From Trujillonella endophytica (GTDB lineage Bacteria; Actinomycetota; Actinomycetes; Mycobacteriales; Geodermatophilaceae), in assembly GCF_019799905.1 (NCBI RefSeq), contig NZ_JABGCI010000001.1, forward strand, positions 434,001-498,000: a stretch of 64,000 nt of DNA, read 5' to 3'. Shown here one piece after another: positions 35,103 through 44,248 of the stretch (position 1 is its first letter; each line of letters begins with the position of its first letter). Under the pieces are notes generated by a model. It was not told where the DNA came from. It searched no databases and saw only the letters and a list, made by a program, of their open reading frames with translations. The translations under genes and the position numbers were made by a program.

Positions 35103-36496
35103 GCGCGCTCCTCGTCGTCGACGGCGACGTCGTGACCATGGCCCCCGACCGCGCGGTGCTCGAGCGCACCACGGTCGCCGTCGTCGACGGAGCCGTCGCC
35201 GCGCTCGGGACCGCGGCGGAGCTGCGCGCCGCGTACCCCGGCGCCGAGGAGATCGACGCGGCCGGCTGCGTCGTGACCCCGGGCCTGGTGGACGCCCACC
35301 AGCACACCACCGGCGATCCGCTGATCCGCAGCACCATCCCCGACGACATCGACGCCCAGCAGGCGATCTTCGACTGGGCCGTGCCGATCCACTCCGGGCA
35401 CGAGCCCGGCGACGACGAGGTGTCCGCGACGCTCACCGCCGTCGAGGCGCTGTCCAACGGCGTCACCACGATCGCCGAGCCGGGCACCGTGGCCCATCCG
35501 CTGTCGGTCGCCCGCGGCCTGTCCGCGGCCGGCATCCGCGCCCGGGTCGGCACGTGGGGCTGGGACGCCCCCGGCCTGCCGTGGTCGGGGCCGGCCGCCG
35601 AGGTGCTGGGCCGGCAGGAGCAGCTGCTGGCCGACCTCCCGTCCGGCGGCGTCGTCGGCGCGTGGGTGACGCTGGTCGGCCACGACCTGGCCAGCGACGA
35701 GCTGTTCGCCGGCGCCGCCGAGCTCGCCGAGCGGGCCGGCACCCAGGTCACCTGGCACCTGTCGCCCAGCGCGGCCGACGGGCTGGCCTATGCCGCCCGC
35801 AGCGGCAAGCGCCCGGTCACCCACCTCGCCGACCTCGGCGTCCTCGGGCCGCGGCTGGTGCTCGGGCACGCCGTCCACCTGGACGACGACGAGCTGGCCG
35901 CGCTGCTGGACAGCCGGACCGCGATCGCCGTCTGCCCGGCGGCCTACCTGCGCCTGGGCCAGGGCTACACCGCCGCCTCGCGGCACACCGAGTTCGTCCG
36001 CGCGGGCGGCCGGCTGGCGCTGGGCTGCGACTCGCACAACGCCGGCGACACCCCGGACGTGCTGCGGGCCGCCTGGCTGCTGGCCGGCGTCTCCCGCGAC
36101 ACCGGCCGCGCGGCGTCGCCGCTCACCGCCGCCGACGCGTTCGCCGCCGCCACCTGCGCCGGCGCCGAGGCCCTGGGCCTGGGGGAGCTCGTCGGCTCGA
36201 TCGAGGTGGGCAAGCGTGCCGACCTCGTCGTCTTCGACGGCACGGCCCCCGCGTGGACGCCGCGCGGCGACCTGGCCCTGCACCTGGTCTGGGGCGCCCC
36301 CAGCGGGACCGTCCGCGACGTCCTCGTCGACGGCCGCCCGGTGGTCCGCGACGGCCGCGTCACCACCGTCGACCTGGCCGCCCTACGCGAGGAGGCCGCC
36401 GGCCGGCGCACCGCGCTGCTGCGCCGGGCCGGCATCGACCCCGCCCCCAGCTGGCCGGTCCGGCCGGCCCTCGTCCCCGGAGGCACCCGAGCGTGA
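35099..36496 (+). CDS. Amidohydrolase, AtzA/TrzN/deaminase-like (copy 1)
   Basis: 465 aa. Metal-dependent hydrolase fold with VTPGLVDAHQHTTGDP (first His-x-His), VTWHLS, LGHAVHLDDDE and LGCDSHNAGDTPD (metal Asp), and the usual C-terminal GSIEVGKRADLVVFD. This subgroup deaminates or dechlorinates N-heterocycles and nucleoside-like compounds. Translationally coupled on both sides (GTGA overlaps). Paralogue of the gene at 45339. Confidence 0.87.
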   Translation: MSALLVVDGDVVTMAPDRAVLERTTVAVVDGAVAALGTAAELRAAYPGAEEIDAAGCVVTPGLVDAHQHTTGDPLIRSTIPDDIDAQQAIFDWAVPIHSGHEPGDDEVSATLTAVEALSNGVTTIAEPGTVAHPLSVARGLSAAGIRARVGTWGWDAPGLPWSGPAAEVLGRQEQLLADLPSGGVVGAWVTLVGHDLASDELFAGAAELAERAGTQVTWHLSPSAADGLAYAARSGKRPVTHLADLGVLGPRLVLGHAVHLDDDELAALLDSRTAIAVCPAAYLRLGQGYTAASRHTEFVRAGGRLALGCDSHNAGDTPDVLRAAWLLAGVSRDTGRAASPLTAADAFAAATCAGAEALGLGELVGSIEVGKRADLVVFDGTAPAWTPRGDLALHLVWGAPSGTVRDVLVDGRPVVRDGRVTTVDLAALREEAAGRRTALLRRAGIDPAPSWPVRPALVPGGTRA

Positions 36497-37155
36497 GGAC
36501 CATCGACCTGGCGGGCCGCTCCCCGGACCAGCTGCAGGGCCTGCTCTCCCAGCTGGTCGTGCCGCGGCCGATCGCCATGATCTCGACGACCGGCCCGGCC
36601 GGGGTCAACGTGGCGCCGTTCAGCTACTTCATGCCCGTCTGCGGGCTGCCGCCGACCGTCGCGGTGACCATCGGGACCGTCCGGGAGGCCACCGCGGAGC
36701 CCAAGGACACCTGGGTGAACCTCGAGGCCACCGGCGAGTTCGTGATCAACCTGACGACGACGGCGATGGCCGACCACATCGAGACGGTCGCCCGTGAGTA
36801 CCCGGCGGGCGTGGACGAGGCCGCGCTGGTCGGCTGGACCACCCGACCCTCGGAGGTCGTGGCCGCCCCGTCGGTCGCCGAGAGCCCCGCGCACATGGAG
36901 TGCCGGGTGCTCGAGGTCATCGACCGCGGCGACCCGGCCTCCTGCTTCTCCGGCGTGCACCTCGTGCTGGCCGAGGTCGTGAACATCCGCGTCGCCGAGG
37001 AGCTGCTCGCCGCGGGCAGCGAGACGCGGATCGACCCGACCAGGGTCGCCGCCGTCGGCCGGATGGGCTTCCCCTACTTCGTCGCCGCCACCGGCGACGC
37101 CGTCTTCGAACAGGTCCGCGTCGCCTACGCGGACCTGGTCGACAGCGCCGGCTGA
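36493..37155 (+). CDS. Flavin reductase-like domain protein
   Basis: 220 aa. FMN-binding split-barrel of the flavin reductase/flavoredoxin type: VVPRPIAMISTTGPAGVNVAPFSYF (spread over residues about 20-46), KDTWVNLEATGEFVINL and a C-terminal GRMGFPYFVA. It may supply reduced flavin to a monooxygenase or act as an FMN oxidoreductase itself. The GTG overlaps the amidohydrolase stop. Confidence 0.8.
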   Translation: MRTIDLAGRSPDQLQGLLSQLVVPRPIAMISTTGPAGVNVAPFSYFMPVCGLPPTVAVTIGTVREATAEPKDTWVNLEATGEFVINLTTTAMADHIETVAREYPAGVDEAALVGWTTRPSEVVAAPSVAESPAHMECRVLEVIDRGDPASCFSGVHLVLAEVVNIRVAEELLAAGSETRIDPTRVAAVGRMGFPYFVAATGDAVFEQVRVAYADLVDSAG

Positions 37156-37238
37156 GCCGGTCGCGCAGCACACCGCACCACCGGCTCCACAGCACCGACC
37201 ACCGTCCGCTCCACCCCAGAACCCACGGGAGGCAGCAC

Positions 37239-38330
37239 ATGTCATCCACCAGACCACTGCGGCGCGTCGCCGCACTGGCGGCCGTCGCGGTCGTCGCGCT
37301 GAGCGCCTGCGGCGACAACGCCGACGACTCCGGCAGCGGCTCCGACGGCGGCTCCTCCGGCGGCGGCAGCGCCTCGGGCGAGCAGCCGGACGTCAACGGC
37401 GACGGCGACGTCAAGATCGGCGTCCTCAGCCCCGGCGACCTCAACGACAACGGCTACTACGAGGCCTTCGTCGTCAAGGCGCAGGAGTTCGTCGACGGGC
37501 AGGACGGCTGGGAGCTGATCAAGGTCGGCTCGATCAACCCGGCCGACGCGCTCGAGCAGGCCCGCAACATGTGCCGCCAGGGCGTCGACATGGTCGCGCT
37601 GGCCGCCTCCGAGCTCGCCGACGCCCTGCCGGCGGCCGAGGAGGACGTCTGCGCGGGGACGATCTGGTACCTGCCGTCGCAGACCGAGGGCTACGAGCTC
37701 GCCGACAACGTCGTCCTCTCCCAGGACTCGGCGTCGGAGTCGCTGCTGGCCGCCGGCTACGCCCTGGGCCTGCTCATGCAGGGCAGCGGCGCGACCACGG
37801 CGGGCTTCGTCACCGGTCCCGAGCTGGACTTCAGCATCATCGCGGCGCAGGCCTTCCAGGCCGGTATCCGGCAGATCGTCCCCGACGCCGAGGTGGTCAC
37901 CACCTACACCGGTGACTTCGACGACTCGGGCCTGGCCGTGGAGGCCACGCAGGCCCAGATCGGCCAGGGCATCGGCGGTCTCTACCCGTACCTGGGTGGG
38001 GCGACCGACGCCGCGGCGGAGCTCGGCTTCGAGGCCGACATCCCCGTCCTGACGCCCGGCACCGACCGCTGCAGCGAGGACTTCGCCATCTCGGTCATCT
38101 TCGACCCGGGTGAGTACTTCGCCGCCTCGCTCGAGGAGTTCGCCGACGGTGAGCTCGAGGGCGGCTCGACCCGCGTCTGGAAGATGGGTGTCGACCCGCT
38201 GCCGACCGTGCAGTTCTGCGACGCCAGCGGTGCGACCGCCGAGCAGGAGCAGCAGCTGGCGGACTTCATCGCCTCCGTCGGGGACGGCACGATCGTCCCC
38301 GACGACGAGGTCGAGCGCCTGGGGAGCTGA
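37239..38330 (+). CDS. BMP-family ABC transporter substrate-binding lipoprotein
   Basis: 363 aa. Lipoprotein signal with lipobox ALSAC, then a Gly/Ser-rich linker (about 25-45). The PnrA/BMP domain starts KIGVLSPGDLNDNGYYEAF and includes ADALEQARNMCRQG and GFVTGPELDFSIIAAQAFQA. The family captures nucleosides, purines and related heterocycles. GGGAGG precedes the ATG. It heads the importer genes of the operon, so the pathway substrate is probably imported, not made. Confidence 0.88.
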   Translation: MSSTRPLRRVAALAAVAVVALSACGDNADDSGSGSDGGSSGGGSASGEQPDVNGDGDVKIGVLSPGDLNDNGYYEAFVVKAQEFVDGQDGWELIKVGSINPADALEQARNMCRQGVDMVALAASELADALPAAEEDVCAGTIWYLPSQTEGYELADNVVLSQDSASESLLAAGYALGLLMQGSGATTAGFVTGPELDFSIIAAQAFQAGIRQIVPDAEVVTTYTGDFDDSGLAVEATQAQIGQGIGGLYPYLGGATDAAAELGFEADIPVLTPGTDRCSEDFAISVIFDPGEYFAASLEEFADGELEGGSTRVWKMGVDPLPTVQFCDASGATAEQEQQLADFIASVGDGTIVPDDEVERLGS

Positions 38331-38333
38331 CGC

Positions 38334-39962
38334 ATGAGCCACGACCGTGCCCGTACCGACGGGCCCGTCCCCGCACTCGAACTGCGGGGCGTCAGCAAGC
38401 GGTACGGGCCGGTCGTGGCCTGCGACGCCGTGGACCTCACCGTCCAGCGCGGTGAGGTGCACGGCCTGCTCGGGGAGAACGGCGCCGGCAAGTCGACGCT
38501 GATGAAGGTCCTCATGGGCCTCGTGCACGCCGACGCCGGGGAGATCCACCGGGACGGCGCCCGGGTCCAGGTGCACACCCCGCTCGAGGCCGCCGAGCTC
38601 GGCCTGGGCATGGTGCACCAGCACTTCAGCCTCATCGAGCCGCTCACCGTGTGGGAGAACGTGGCGCTCGGCGAGCCCGGCCGGATCGACCGCGAGGCCA
38701 TCTGCGCCGACGTCGAGGCCGTCGGTGCGCGCTACGGGCTGGCGATCGACCCCACCGCCACGGTGGAGCGGCTGTCCGCCGGGGAGCGCCAGCGCGTCGA
38801 GGTCATCAAGGCGCTGCGGCGCGACCCGAAGGTCCTCATCCTCGACGAGCCCACCTCGGTGCTGACCATCGCGGAGTCCGCGGCGCTGTTCGAGGTGCTG
38901 CGCACCGCGGTCGCGGCCGAGGGCCGCGGGGTCATCCTCATCAGCCACAAGCTCGCCGAGATCACCGCCGCCACCGACGTCGTGTCGGTCCTGCGTCGGG
39001 GCCGGCTGGCCTTCCACTGCCGCACCGCCGACACCTCCGCGCCGGAGCTGGCCCGCCAGATGGTCGGCCGCGACGTGTCGCTGCGGTCCGAGGGCGCCGC
39101 CCTGGGACTGGTGGTCACCGACGACCCCGCCAAGCACCTCACCCCGGTGCTCGCGGGCGGCCTGGACGCCGTCCCCGCCGAGCCGCCGGCCCCCGAGGCC
39201 CCGGCCGACGTCCCGGGGACCGCCGCGCTGGCCCTGCACGGGCTGTGCGTCGCCGGTCCCGACGGCCGCACCCTGCTCGACTCCCTCGACCTCGAGGTGG
39301 CCACCGGCGAGATCGTCGCCCTGTACGGGGTGGAGGGGAACGGCCAGGCCACCCTCGGCGACCTCCTCTCCGGCCTGATGGCCCCCGACGCCGGCGAGGT
39401 CCGCGTCGACGGCCGCCCGGTGTCCCTCGACCGGCCCGGCGCGCTGCACGAGGCGGGCGTCGGCGTCATCCCCGAGGACCGGCACCGCTCCGGCGTCGTC
39501 CTCGACATGAGCGTGGCCGACAACCTCGTCATGACCGACCTCCGCCGCTTCAGCGGGCGGCTGCTGATGCGCCGCGCGCAGATCCGCGCCCAGGCCGAGG
39601 AGCTGGTGGAGCGGTTCGCCATCCGGACGCCGTCCATCGACGCCCCCCTGCGCACGCTCTCGGGCGGCAACCAGCAGCGCGTCGTCCTCGCCCGCGAGCT
39701 CTCCGCGGAGCCCACCGTCCTGGTCGCCGCCCAGCCCACCCACGGCCTGGACGTCGGCGCGATCGAGGACATGTACGCCCGGCTGCGCGAGGCGGCCGCC
39801 TCCGGCGTCGCCGTCCTGCTCATCTCGACCGAACTGGAGGAGGTCATGGCGTTGGCCAGCCGCATCGCGGTCATCTCGTCGGGCCGGATCACCGGGATCC
39901 TGGACGTCGCGGACGCCTCCCCGCAGCGCCTGGGCATGCTCGTCGGCGGTGAGGCGGCGTGA
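38334..39962 (+). CDS. Nucleoside-type ABC importer ATP-binding protein (two ATPase domains)
   Basis: 542 aa with two fused ABC domains, as in sugar and nucleoside importers. Domain 1 has Walker A GENGAGKST, signature LSAGERQRV and VLILDEPTSVLT. Domain 2 has GVEGNGQAT as a degenerate Walker A, signature LSGGNQQR and VLVAAQPTHGLD. Asymmetric ATPase sites are normal for this family. ATG three bases after the binding-protein stop. Confidence 0.9.
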   Translation: MSHDRARTDGPVPALELRGVSKRYGPVVACDAVDLTVQRGEVHGLLGENGAGKSTLMKVLMGLVHADAGEIHRDGARVQVHTPLEAAELGLGMVHQHFSLIEPLTVWENVALGEPGRIDREAICADVEAVGARYGLAIDPTATVERLSAGERQRVEVIKALRRDPKVLILDEPTSVLTIAESAALFEVLRTAVAAEGRGVILISHKLAEITAATDVVSVLRRGRLAFHCRTADTSAPELARQMVGRDVSLRSEGAALGLVVTDDPAKHLTPVLAGGLDAVPAEPPAPEAPADVPGTAALALHGLCVAGPDGRTLLDSLDLEVATGEIVALYGVEGNGQATLGDLLSGLMAPDAGEVRVDGRPVSLDRPGALHEAGVGVIPEDRHRSGVVLDMSVADNLVMTDLRRFSGRLLMRRAQIRAQAEELVERFAIRTPSIDAPLRTLSGGNQQRVVLARELSAEPTVLVAAQPTHGLDVGAIEDMYARLREAAASGVAVLLISTELEEVMALASRIAVISSGRITGILDVADASPQRLGMLVGGEAA

Positions 39963-41155
39963 GCACGCCCGCCCCGGCGCCCGCCCGGCGGCCCCTGGCC
40001 TCCTACGTCGTCGGCAGGAGCGGGCTGCGCCGGCCCGGCCCCGACGCCTGGCGTACCGCCGGCATCACGGTCCTGTGCGTGCTGGTGGCCATGGGCCTGG
40101 CCGCACTGCTCGTCACCATCTCGGGCGGCTCGCCGGTCGAGGTGGTCGACGCCCTGTTCACCGGCAGCGTCTCCGACACCGCCGGCTGGTCGCAGACGCT
40201 GGTCAACGCTGCCCCGCTGCTGCTGGTCGCGCTCGGTGCCTGCATCGCCAACCGGGCCGGGGTGTTCAACATCGGCCAGGAGGGGCAGCTGCTCATCGGC
40301 GCGATGGTCGGCTGCTTCGTGGCGCTGCGCCTGCAGGGCCCGGGCTGGATCGTCGTCACCGTCGCCCTCGTCGCGGCCGCCTTCGGCGGCGGCGCCTGGT
40401 CGGGGATCAGCGCGGCGATGTACTACACCCGCGGCACCAACGTCGTGGTCAGCACGCTGCTGCTCACCTTCATCGCCGCCCAGGTGGTGCAGTTCGCGGT
40501 CAACAGCCCCTCGCTGCTCCAGGAGAGCGGGATGGGCAGCGGCCCCGCGCGGCCGCAGTCCGACGCCGTGCCCGAGTACCTGCGGCTGGCCAGCTTCGGG
40601 CAGTACCCGGACCTGACGATCGGCGTCGGCGTCATCGTCGCGGTGGTCGCCACCGTCGTGCTCGCCGTCCTGCTGGCCCGCAGCCGGTGGGGTTTCCGGC
40701 TCAACATGCTCGGCCTCAACCCGATGGCCGCCCGGCACGCCGGCATCCGCGCCTCCCGGCTCGGCGGGTCCGCCCTCGTGCTCTCCGGTGCCTTCGCCGG
40801 CCTGGCCGGCGGCGTCATCCTGCTCGGCACGGTGTTCCGCCTGCAGCCGGCGATCTCGAACAACTTCGGCTGGGACGGCCTGCTCGTCGCGCTGGTGGCC
40901 CGCAGCCGTCCCGGCCTCGCGCTGCCGGTGGCGGTGCTGTTCGGTGCCCTGCGCTCGGGCTCCAGCTACCTGGCCGCGACGGGCGTGCCCGACTACCTGG
41001 TGGACGTCGTGCAGGCGCTGCTCGTCCTCGCCTTCGTCGTCCCGCCCGTGCTCTCGGCGCTGTGGGCCCGGCGCATCCGCAACCGGGCCCCGGTCGCGGA
41101 CACCCCCGCCCGGCCGTCCGCCGCCGCGCCCGCCAAGGAAGAGGTGCCGGTCTGA
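39959..41155 (+). CDS. Nucleoside-type ABC importer permease 1
   Basis: 398 aa, about eight to ten membrane helices of the BPD_transp_2 family (NupP/YufP-like). Motifs include ANRAGVFNIGQEGQLLIGAM, TRGTNVVVSTLLLTFIAAQ and GLNPMAARHAGIRASR. The GTG overlaps the ATPase stop, and its own stop overlaps the next ATG (TGATG). Confidence 0.9.
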   Translation: MSTPAPAPARRPLASYVVGRSGLRRPGPDAWRTAGITVLCVLVAMGLAALLVTISGGSPVEVVDALFTGSVSDTAGWSQTLVNAAPLLLVALGACIANRAGVFNIGQEGQLLIGAMVGCFVALRLQGPGWIVVTVALVAAAFGGGAWSGISAAMYYTRGTNVVVSTLLLTFIAAQVVQFAVNSPSLLQESGMGSGPARPQSDAVPEYLRLASFGQYPDLTIGVGVIVAVVATVVLAVLLARSRWGFRLNMLGLNPMAARHAGIRASRLGGSALVLSGAFAGLAGGVILLGTVFRLQPAISNNFGWDGLLVALVARSRPGLALPVAVLFGALRSGSSYLAATGVPDYLVDVVQALLVLAFVVPPVLSALWARRIRNRAPVADTPARPSAAAPAKEEVPV

Positions 41156-42063
41156 TGTGGCTCGACGACGGCGGCACGGTGCTCGCCAGCGCCCTGCGCC
41201 TGACCGCTCCCCTGGCCTTCGCGGCCTGCGGCGAGTACCTGGCCGAGCGGGCGGGGACGCTCAACATCTCCGTCGAGGGGATGATGCTGTCCGGCGCCTT
41301 CGGTGCGGTGGCCGTCGGCAGCGCGACCGGCAGCCCCACGGTCGGCCTGTTCGCCGGCGCGGTGGTCGGCCTGCTGGTCGCCCTCGTGCACGCCAACCTC
41401 TCGCACCGGATCCAGATCAACACCTTCGTGGTGGGGCTGGTCATCAACACGCTGGTGCTCGGTCTGACCAGCTTCCTGCTGCAGACCATGGAGTTCTCCC
41501 GCACGCAGGTGGGCATGCTGCGGATACCCGGGCTGGCGGAGATCCCGCTGCTCGGGGTGCTGTTCGAGCAGCGCTGGCCGTTCTACCTGCTCCTGCTCGT
41601 CGTCCCCCTGACCTGGTTCCTGGTCAACCGCACGCGGTGGGGCCTGGAGCTGCGCGCGGTCGGCGAGAACCCGCAGGCGGCCGACGTCAGCGGCATCAAG
41701 GTCAACGTGCGGCGCCGCCAGGCCCTGATGTGGTGCGGCCTGATGTCGGGGCTGGGCGGGGCCTTCCTGTCCGTCGGCCTCGTCGGCTCGTTCAACAGCA
41801 ACATGACCGCCGGCCGCGGGTTCATCGTCATCGCCGCCGTGATCTTCGGCGCCTGGCGGCTCAAGGGGACCCTGCTCGGCTGCTTCCTGTTCGGTGCCGC
41901 GGACGCCCTCCGGCTCGCGCTGCCCTCCCTCGGCGTGGAGCTGAACCCGCAGCTGCTCGTCGCCGCCCCGTACCTGCTCGCGCTGGCCGTCATGGTGCTC
42001 ATGGCGAAGTCGCAGCGGGAGCCCCGAGCGCTCAGCAAGCCGTTCGAACGGGGCCTGGTGTGA
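41155..42063 (+). CDS. Nucleoside-type ABC importer permease 2
   Basis: 302 aa. BPD_transp_2 family (NupQ/YufQ-like) with AERAGTLNISVEGMMLSGAF, INTFVVGLVINTLVLGL, RAVGENPQAADVSGI and about eight helices. Completes the BMP importer. The ATG overlaps the stop of permease 1. Confidence 0.9.
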   Translation: MWLDDGGTVLASALRLTAPLAFAACGEYLAERAGTLNISVEGMMLSGAFGAVAVGSATGSPTVGLFAGAVVGLLVALVHANLSHRIQINTFVVGLVINTLVLGLTSFLLQTMEFSRTQVGMLRIPGLAEIPLLGVLFEQRWPFYLLLLVVPLTWFLVNRTRWGLELRAVGENPQAADVSGIKVNVRRRQALMWCGLMSGLGGAFLSVGLVGSFNSNMTAGRGFIVIAAVIFGAWRLKGTLLGCFLFGAADALRLALPSLGVELNPQLLVAAPYLLALAVMVLMAKSQREPRALSKPFERGLV

Positions 42064-42127
42064 CGGCTGCCGCGGACGCACCCACCCGGCCCACCGTGGT
42101 GCCGGGCGCAGATGAGGAGAGGAACCC

Positions 42128-42586
42128 GTGACCGAGACCCGACTGACCGAGGCCCGGTGGACGCACGTCGCGCTGCCCTGCGGCGACCTCGACGCGTCGA
42201 TCGAGTTCTACACGTCGCTGACCCCGCTCGTCGTCGTGGAGCGGTTCTCCGACGACGACGGCGAGAGCGCCTGGCTGTCCAACGACAAGCAGGCCGACTC
42301 GCCGTTCGTGCTGGTCCTCGTGTCGTTCAACAGCGCCAAGGGCGGCAAGCTCGGCCTGCTCAAGCCGTTCGCGCACCTGGGCATCGAGGTCCCCAACCGC
42401 GAGGACGTCGACGCGATCGCCGACAAGGCGCGCGAGGCGGGCACCCTGCAGTGGGAGCCGCGGGACATGCCCGGCGTCGTCGGCTACATCTGCGCGCTCA
42501 ACGACCCCGACGGCAACGTCATCGAGATCTCGCACAACCAGAAGGTGTACGAGCTCGTGCGCGGCAAGTGGGGCACCGCTGAGTGA
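42128..42586 (+). CDS. VOC (glyoxalase/bleomycin-resistance-like) family protein, copy 1
   Basis: 152 aa, single VOC module pair: LTEARWTHVALPCGDLDASI, EFYTSLTPL, SAWLSN, PFVLVL, HLGIEVPNREDVD and the C-terminal NDPDGNVIEISHNQKV with a metal-ligand Glu. VOC enzymes are metal-dependent lyases, isomerases or dioxygenases. GAGGAGAGG precedes the GTG. Very similar to the protein at 46829. Confidence 0.85.
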   Translation: MTETRLTEARWTHVALPCGDLDASIEFYTSLTPLVVVERFSDDDGESAWLSNDKQADSPFVLVLVSFNSAKGGKLGLLKPFAHLGIEVPNREDVDAIADKAREAGTLQWEPRDMPGVVGYICALNDPDGNVIEISHNQKVYELVRGKWGTAE

Positions 42587-42983
42587 GACGCGGGCGGCCG
42601 TCGAGGCCTACGTCGCCGCGCTGAACTCCGGCGACCCGGACGCGGTCGCCGCCCGCGTGACGGAGGACTTCGTCAACGAGCACACCAGTGCCCGGGGGCG
42701 CAGCCTCACGGGCCGGGCGGCCTACCGCGAGCGGTTGCCCGGGTTCCTCACCACGTTCGCCGGCCTGCGCTACGAGGTCGAGGAGCTGCTGGCCGACGGC
42801 GACCGGGCGGCGGTGGCGTACCGGATGACCGCGCGCATGCAGCGCGACGGCGCCCCCGAGGTGCCCGTCGACGTGCGCGGGGTCTTCCGGTTCCGCGTGC
42901 GCGACGGGCTCGTCGCCGCACGGGCCGACTACTGGGACGGCGAGGTCGTGGCCGCCCAGATCGCCGCGGCGGACTCCGGCTGA
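42579..42983 (+). CDS. SnoaL/NTF2-like protein with probable CTG start
   Basis: 134 aa. The cone-shaped alpha/beta fold reads LSETRAAVEAYVAALNSGDP, then TEDFVNEHTSARGRSLTGR and ADYWDGEVVAAQ. The first helix, essential for the fold, lies upstream of the GTG at 42657. The only candidate start that includes it is CTG at 42579, overlapping the VOC stop by eight bases (CTGAGTGA). Members act as isomerases, hydrolases or binding proteins; the role here is unknown. Confidence 0.65.
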   Translation: MSETRAAVEAYVAALNSGDPDAVAARVTEDFVNEHTSARGRSLTGRAAYRERLPGFLTTFAGLRYEVEELLADGDRAAVAYRMTARMQRDGAPEVPVDVRGVFRFRVRDGLVAARADYWDGEVVAAQIAAADSG

Positions 42984-43059
42984 GCTGCGGCCGGGCCGGT
43001 GCGGCGGGGGATTGACGACCCCGGCCCCGACCTGGTTCCTTCGACACCGACACGACCCG

Positions 43060-43082
43060 CCCGGGCTGGCAACAGGCCCGGG
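43060..43082 (+). terminator. Possible short hairpin between operon segments
   Basis: CCCGGGC, nine-base loop, GCCCGGG, in the 218-base gap between the SnoaL-like and second oxidoreductase genes. It may attenuate readthrough. A TTGACG lies just upstream (43012). Confidence 0.3.
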
Positions 43083-43201
43083 TGGGGGAGCGCGGCGACG
43101 CAGCCCGCTGGATCCCACCGTTGCATGCCGATCGGGCGTGCCGCGGGGACCACGGTGCGCCCGGCCGGACCACATGTCGGTCCACCCCCGGGAGCCCTCC
43201 A

Positions 43202-44248
43202 GTGCTGAGCATCCTGTACCGCGTCCACGGCGACGCCGACGTCCTCGAGGCCGCCGAGTCCGACGTGCCCGAACCCGGGCCCGGCGAGGTCCTCGTCGCC
43301 GTCGCCGCCGCGGGCCTGAACCACCTCGACGTCCTCCAGCGCCGCGGGCCGGCCCTGATCCCGGGCTTCGCGCTGCCGCACGTGGCCGGCATGGACGTCG
43401 CCGGCACGGTCGAGGCGGTCGGGCCGGACGTCGACCCCGCCGTGCACCCCGCAGCCCGCACCGGCGCCCGCGTGGTGGTCAACCCCGCCGTCCCCTGCGA
43501 CGACTGCCCGGCCTGCCGCAGCGGCGCCGACGGGCTCTGCGGCACCGCCCGGGTCGTCGGAGGCAACGTGGCCGGCGGCTACGCCGAGTACGTCGTCGTC
43601 CCGGAGGCCAACGTGCACGAGGTCCCCGACGGACGGGACCTGGTCGAGGCGGCGGTCGTGCCCACGGTCTGGATGACCGCCTGGCACGCCCTGGTCGAGG
43701 TGGCGTCCGTCGCGGCCGGGGAGACCGTGCTCGTGCACGCCGGTGCCAGCGGCGTCAGCACGGCGGCGATCCAGCTGGCCAAGGCGGCCGGCGCGCGGGT
43801 CGTCACGACCGTCAGCAGCGCGGAGAAGGTCGCCTACGCCGAGGGCATCGGCGCCGACCTGGTGGTCGACACCTCGCGCACCGACCTGGTCGGCGCCGCC
43901 CGCGGGTTCACCGACGGCCGCGGGGTGGACCTCGTCGTCGACCACGTCGGGCCGGCGGTCTGGGACGCCTCGGTGTACAGCATGGCGCCGCGCGGCCGGA
44001 TGGTCTTCCTCGGCAACACCACCGGCGACCGGACGTCGTTCGACCTCGTCTACGCCTACCACTTCGGGCTGCGCTTCCTCGGCTCGGACCCCTACGACCG
44101 CCGCGAGTTCGGGCCGATGCTCGAGCGCTACTGGAGCTCGGGGTTCACCACCCCCGTGGACAGCGAGTTCGCGCTGGCCGACGCCGCGGCCGCGCAGCGG
44201 CACATGGAGTCGCGGCGGGCCACCGGCAAGATCGTGCTGCGCCCGTGA
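43202..44248 (+). CDS. Zinc-binding quinone oxidoreductase-like MDR dehydrogenase (copy 2)
   Basis: 348 aa. Same family as 34080: GLNHLDVLQRRG, LPHVAGMDVAGTVE, structural cysteines CDDCPACRSGADGLC, and VHAGASGVSTAAIQLAK. The GTG at 43202 has GGGAG upstream. The frame extends upstream to 43082 but that part is Arg/Pro-rich and lacks family similarity. The stop overlaps the methyltransferase start (GTGA). Confidence 0.85.
   Translation: MLSILYRVHGDADVLEAAESDVPEPGPGEVLVAVAAAGLNHLDVLQRRGPALIPGFALPHVAGMDVAGTVEAVGPDVDPAVHPAARTGARVVVNPAVPCDDCPACRSGADGLCGTARVVGGNVAGGYAEYVVVPEANVHEVPDGRDLVEAAVVPTVWMTAWHALVEVASVAAGETVLVHAGASGVSTAAIQLAKAAGARVVTTVSSAEKVAYAEGIGADLVVDTSRTDLVGAARGFTDGRGVDLVVDHVGPAVWDASVYSMAPRGRMVFLGNTTGDRTSFDLVYAYHFGLRFLGSDPYDRREFGPMLERYWSSGFTTPVDSEFALADAAAAQRHMESRRATGKIVLRP

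Noticed and set aside
43082-43201. N-terminal extension of the second MDR oxidoreductase
   Set aside because: The extension is Arg/Pro-rich without similarity, and GGGAG precedes the GTG at 43202.
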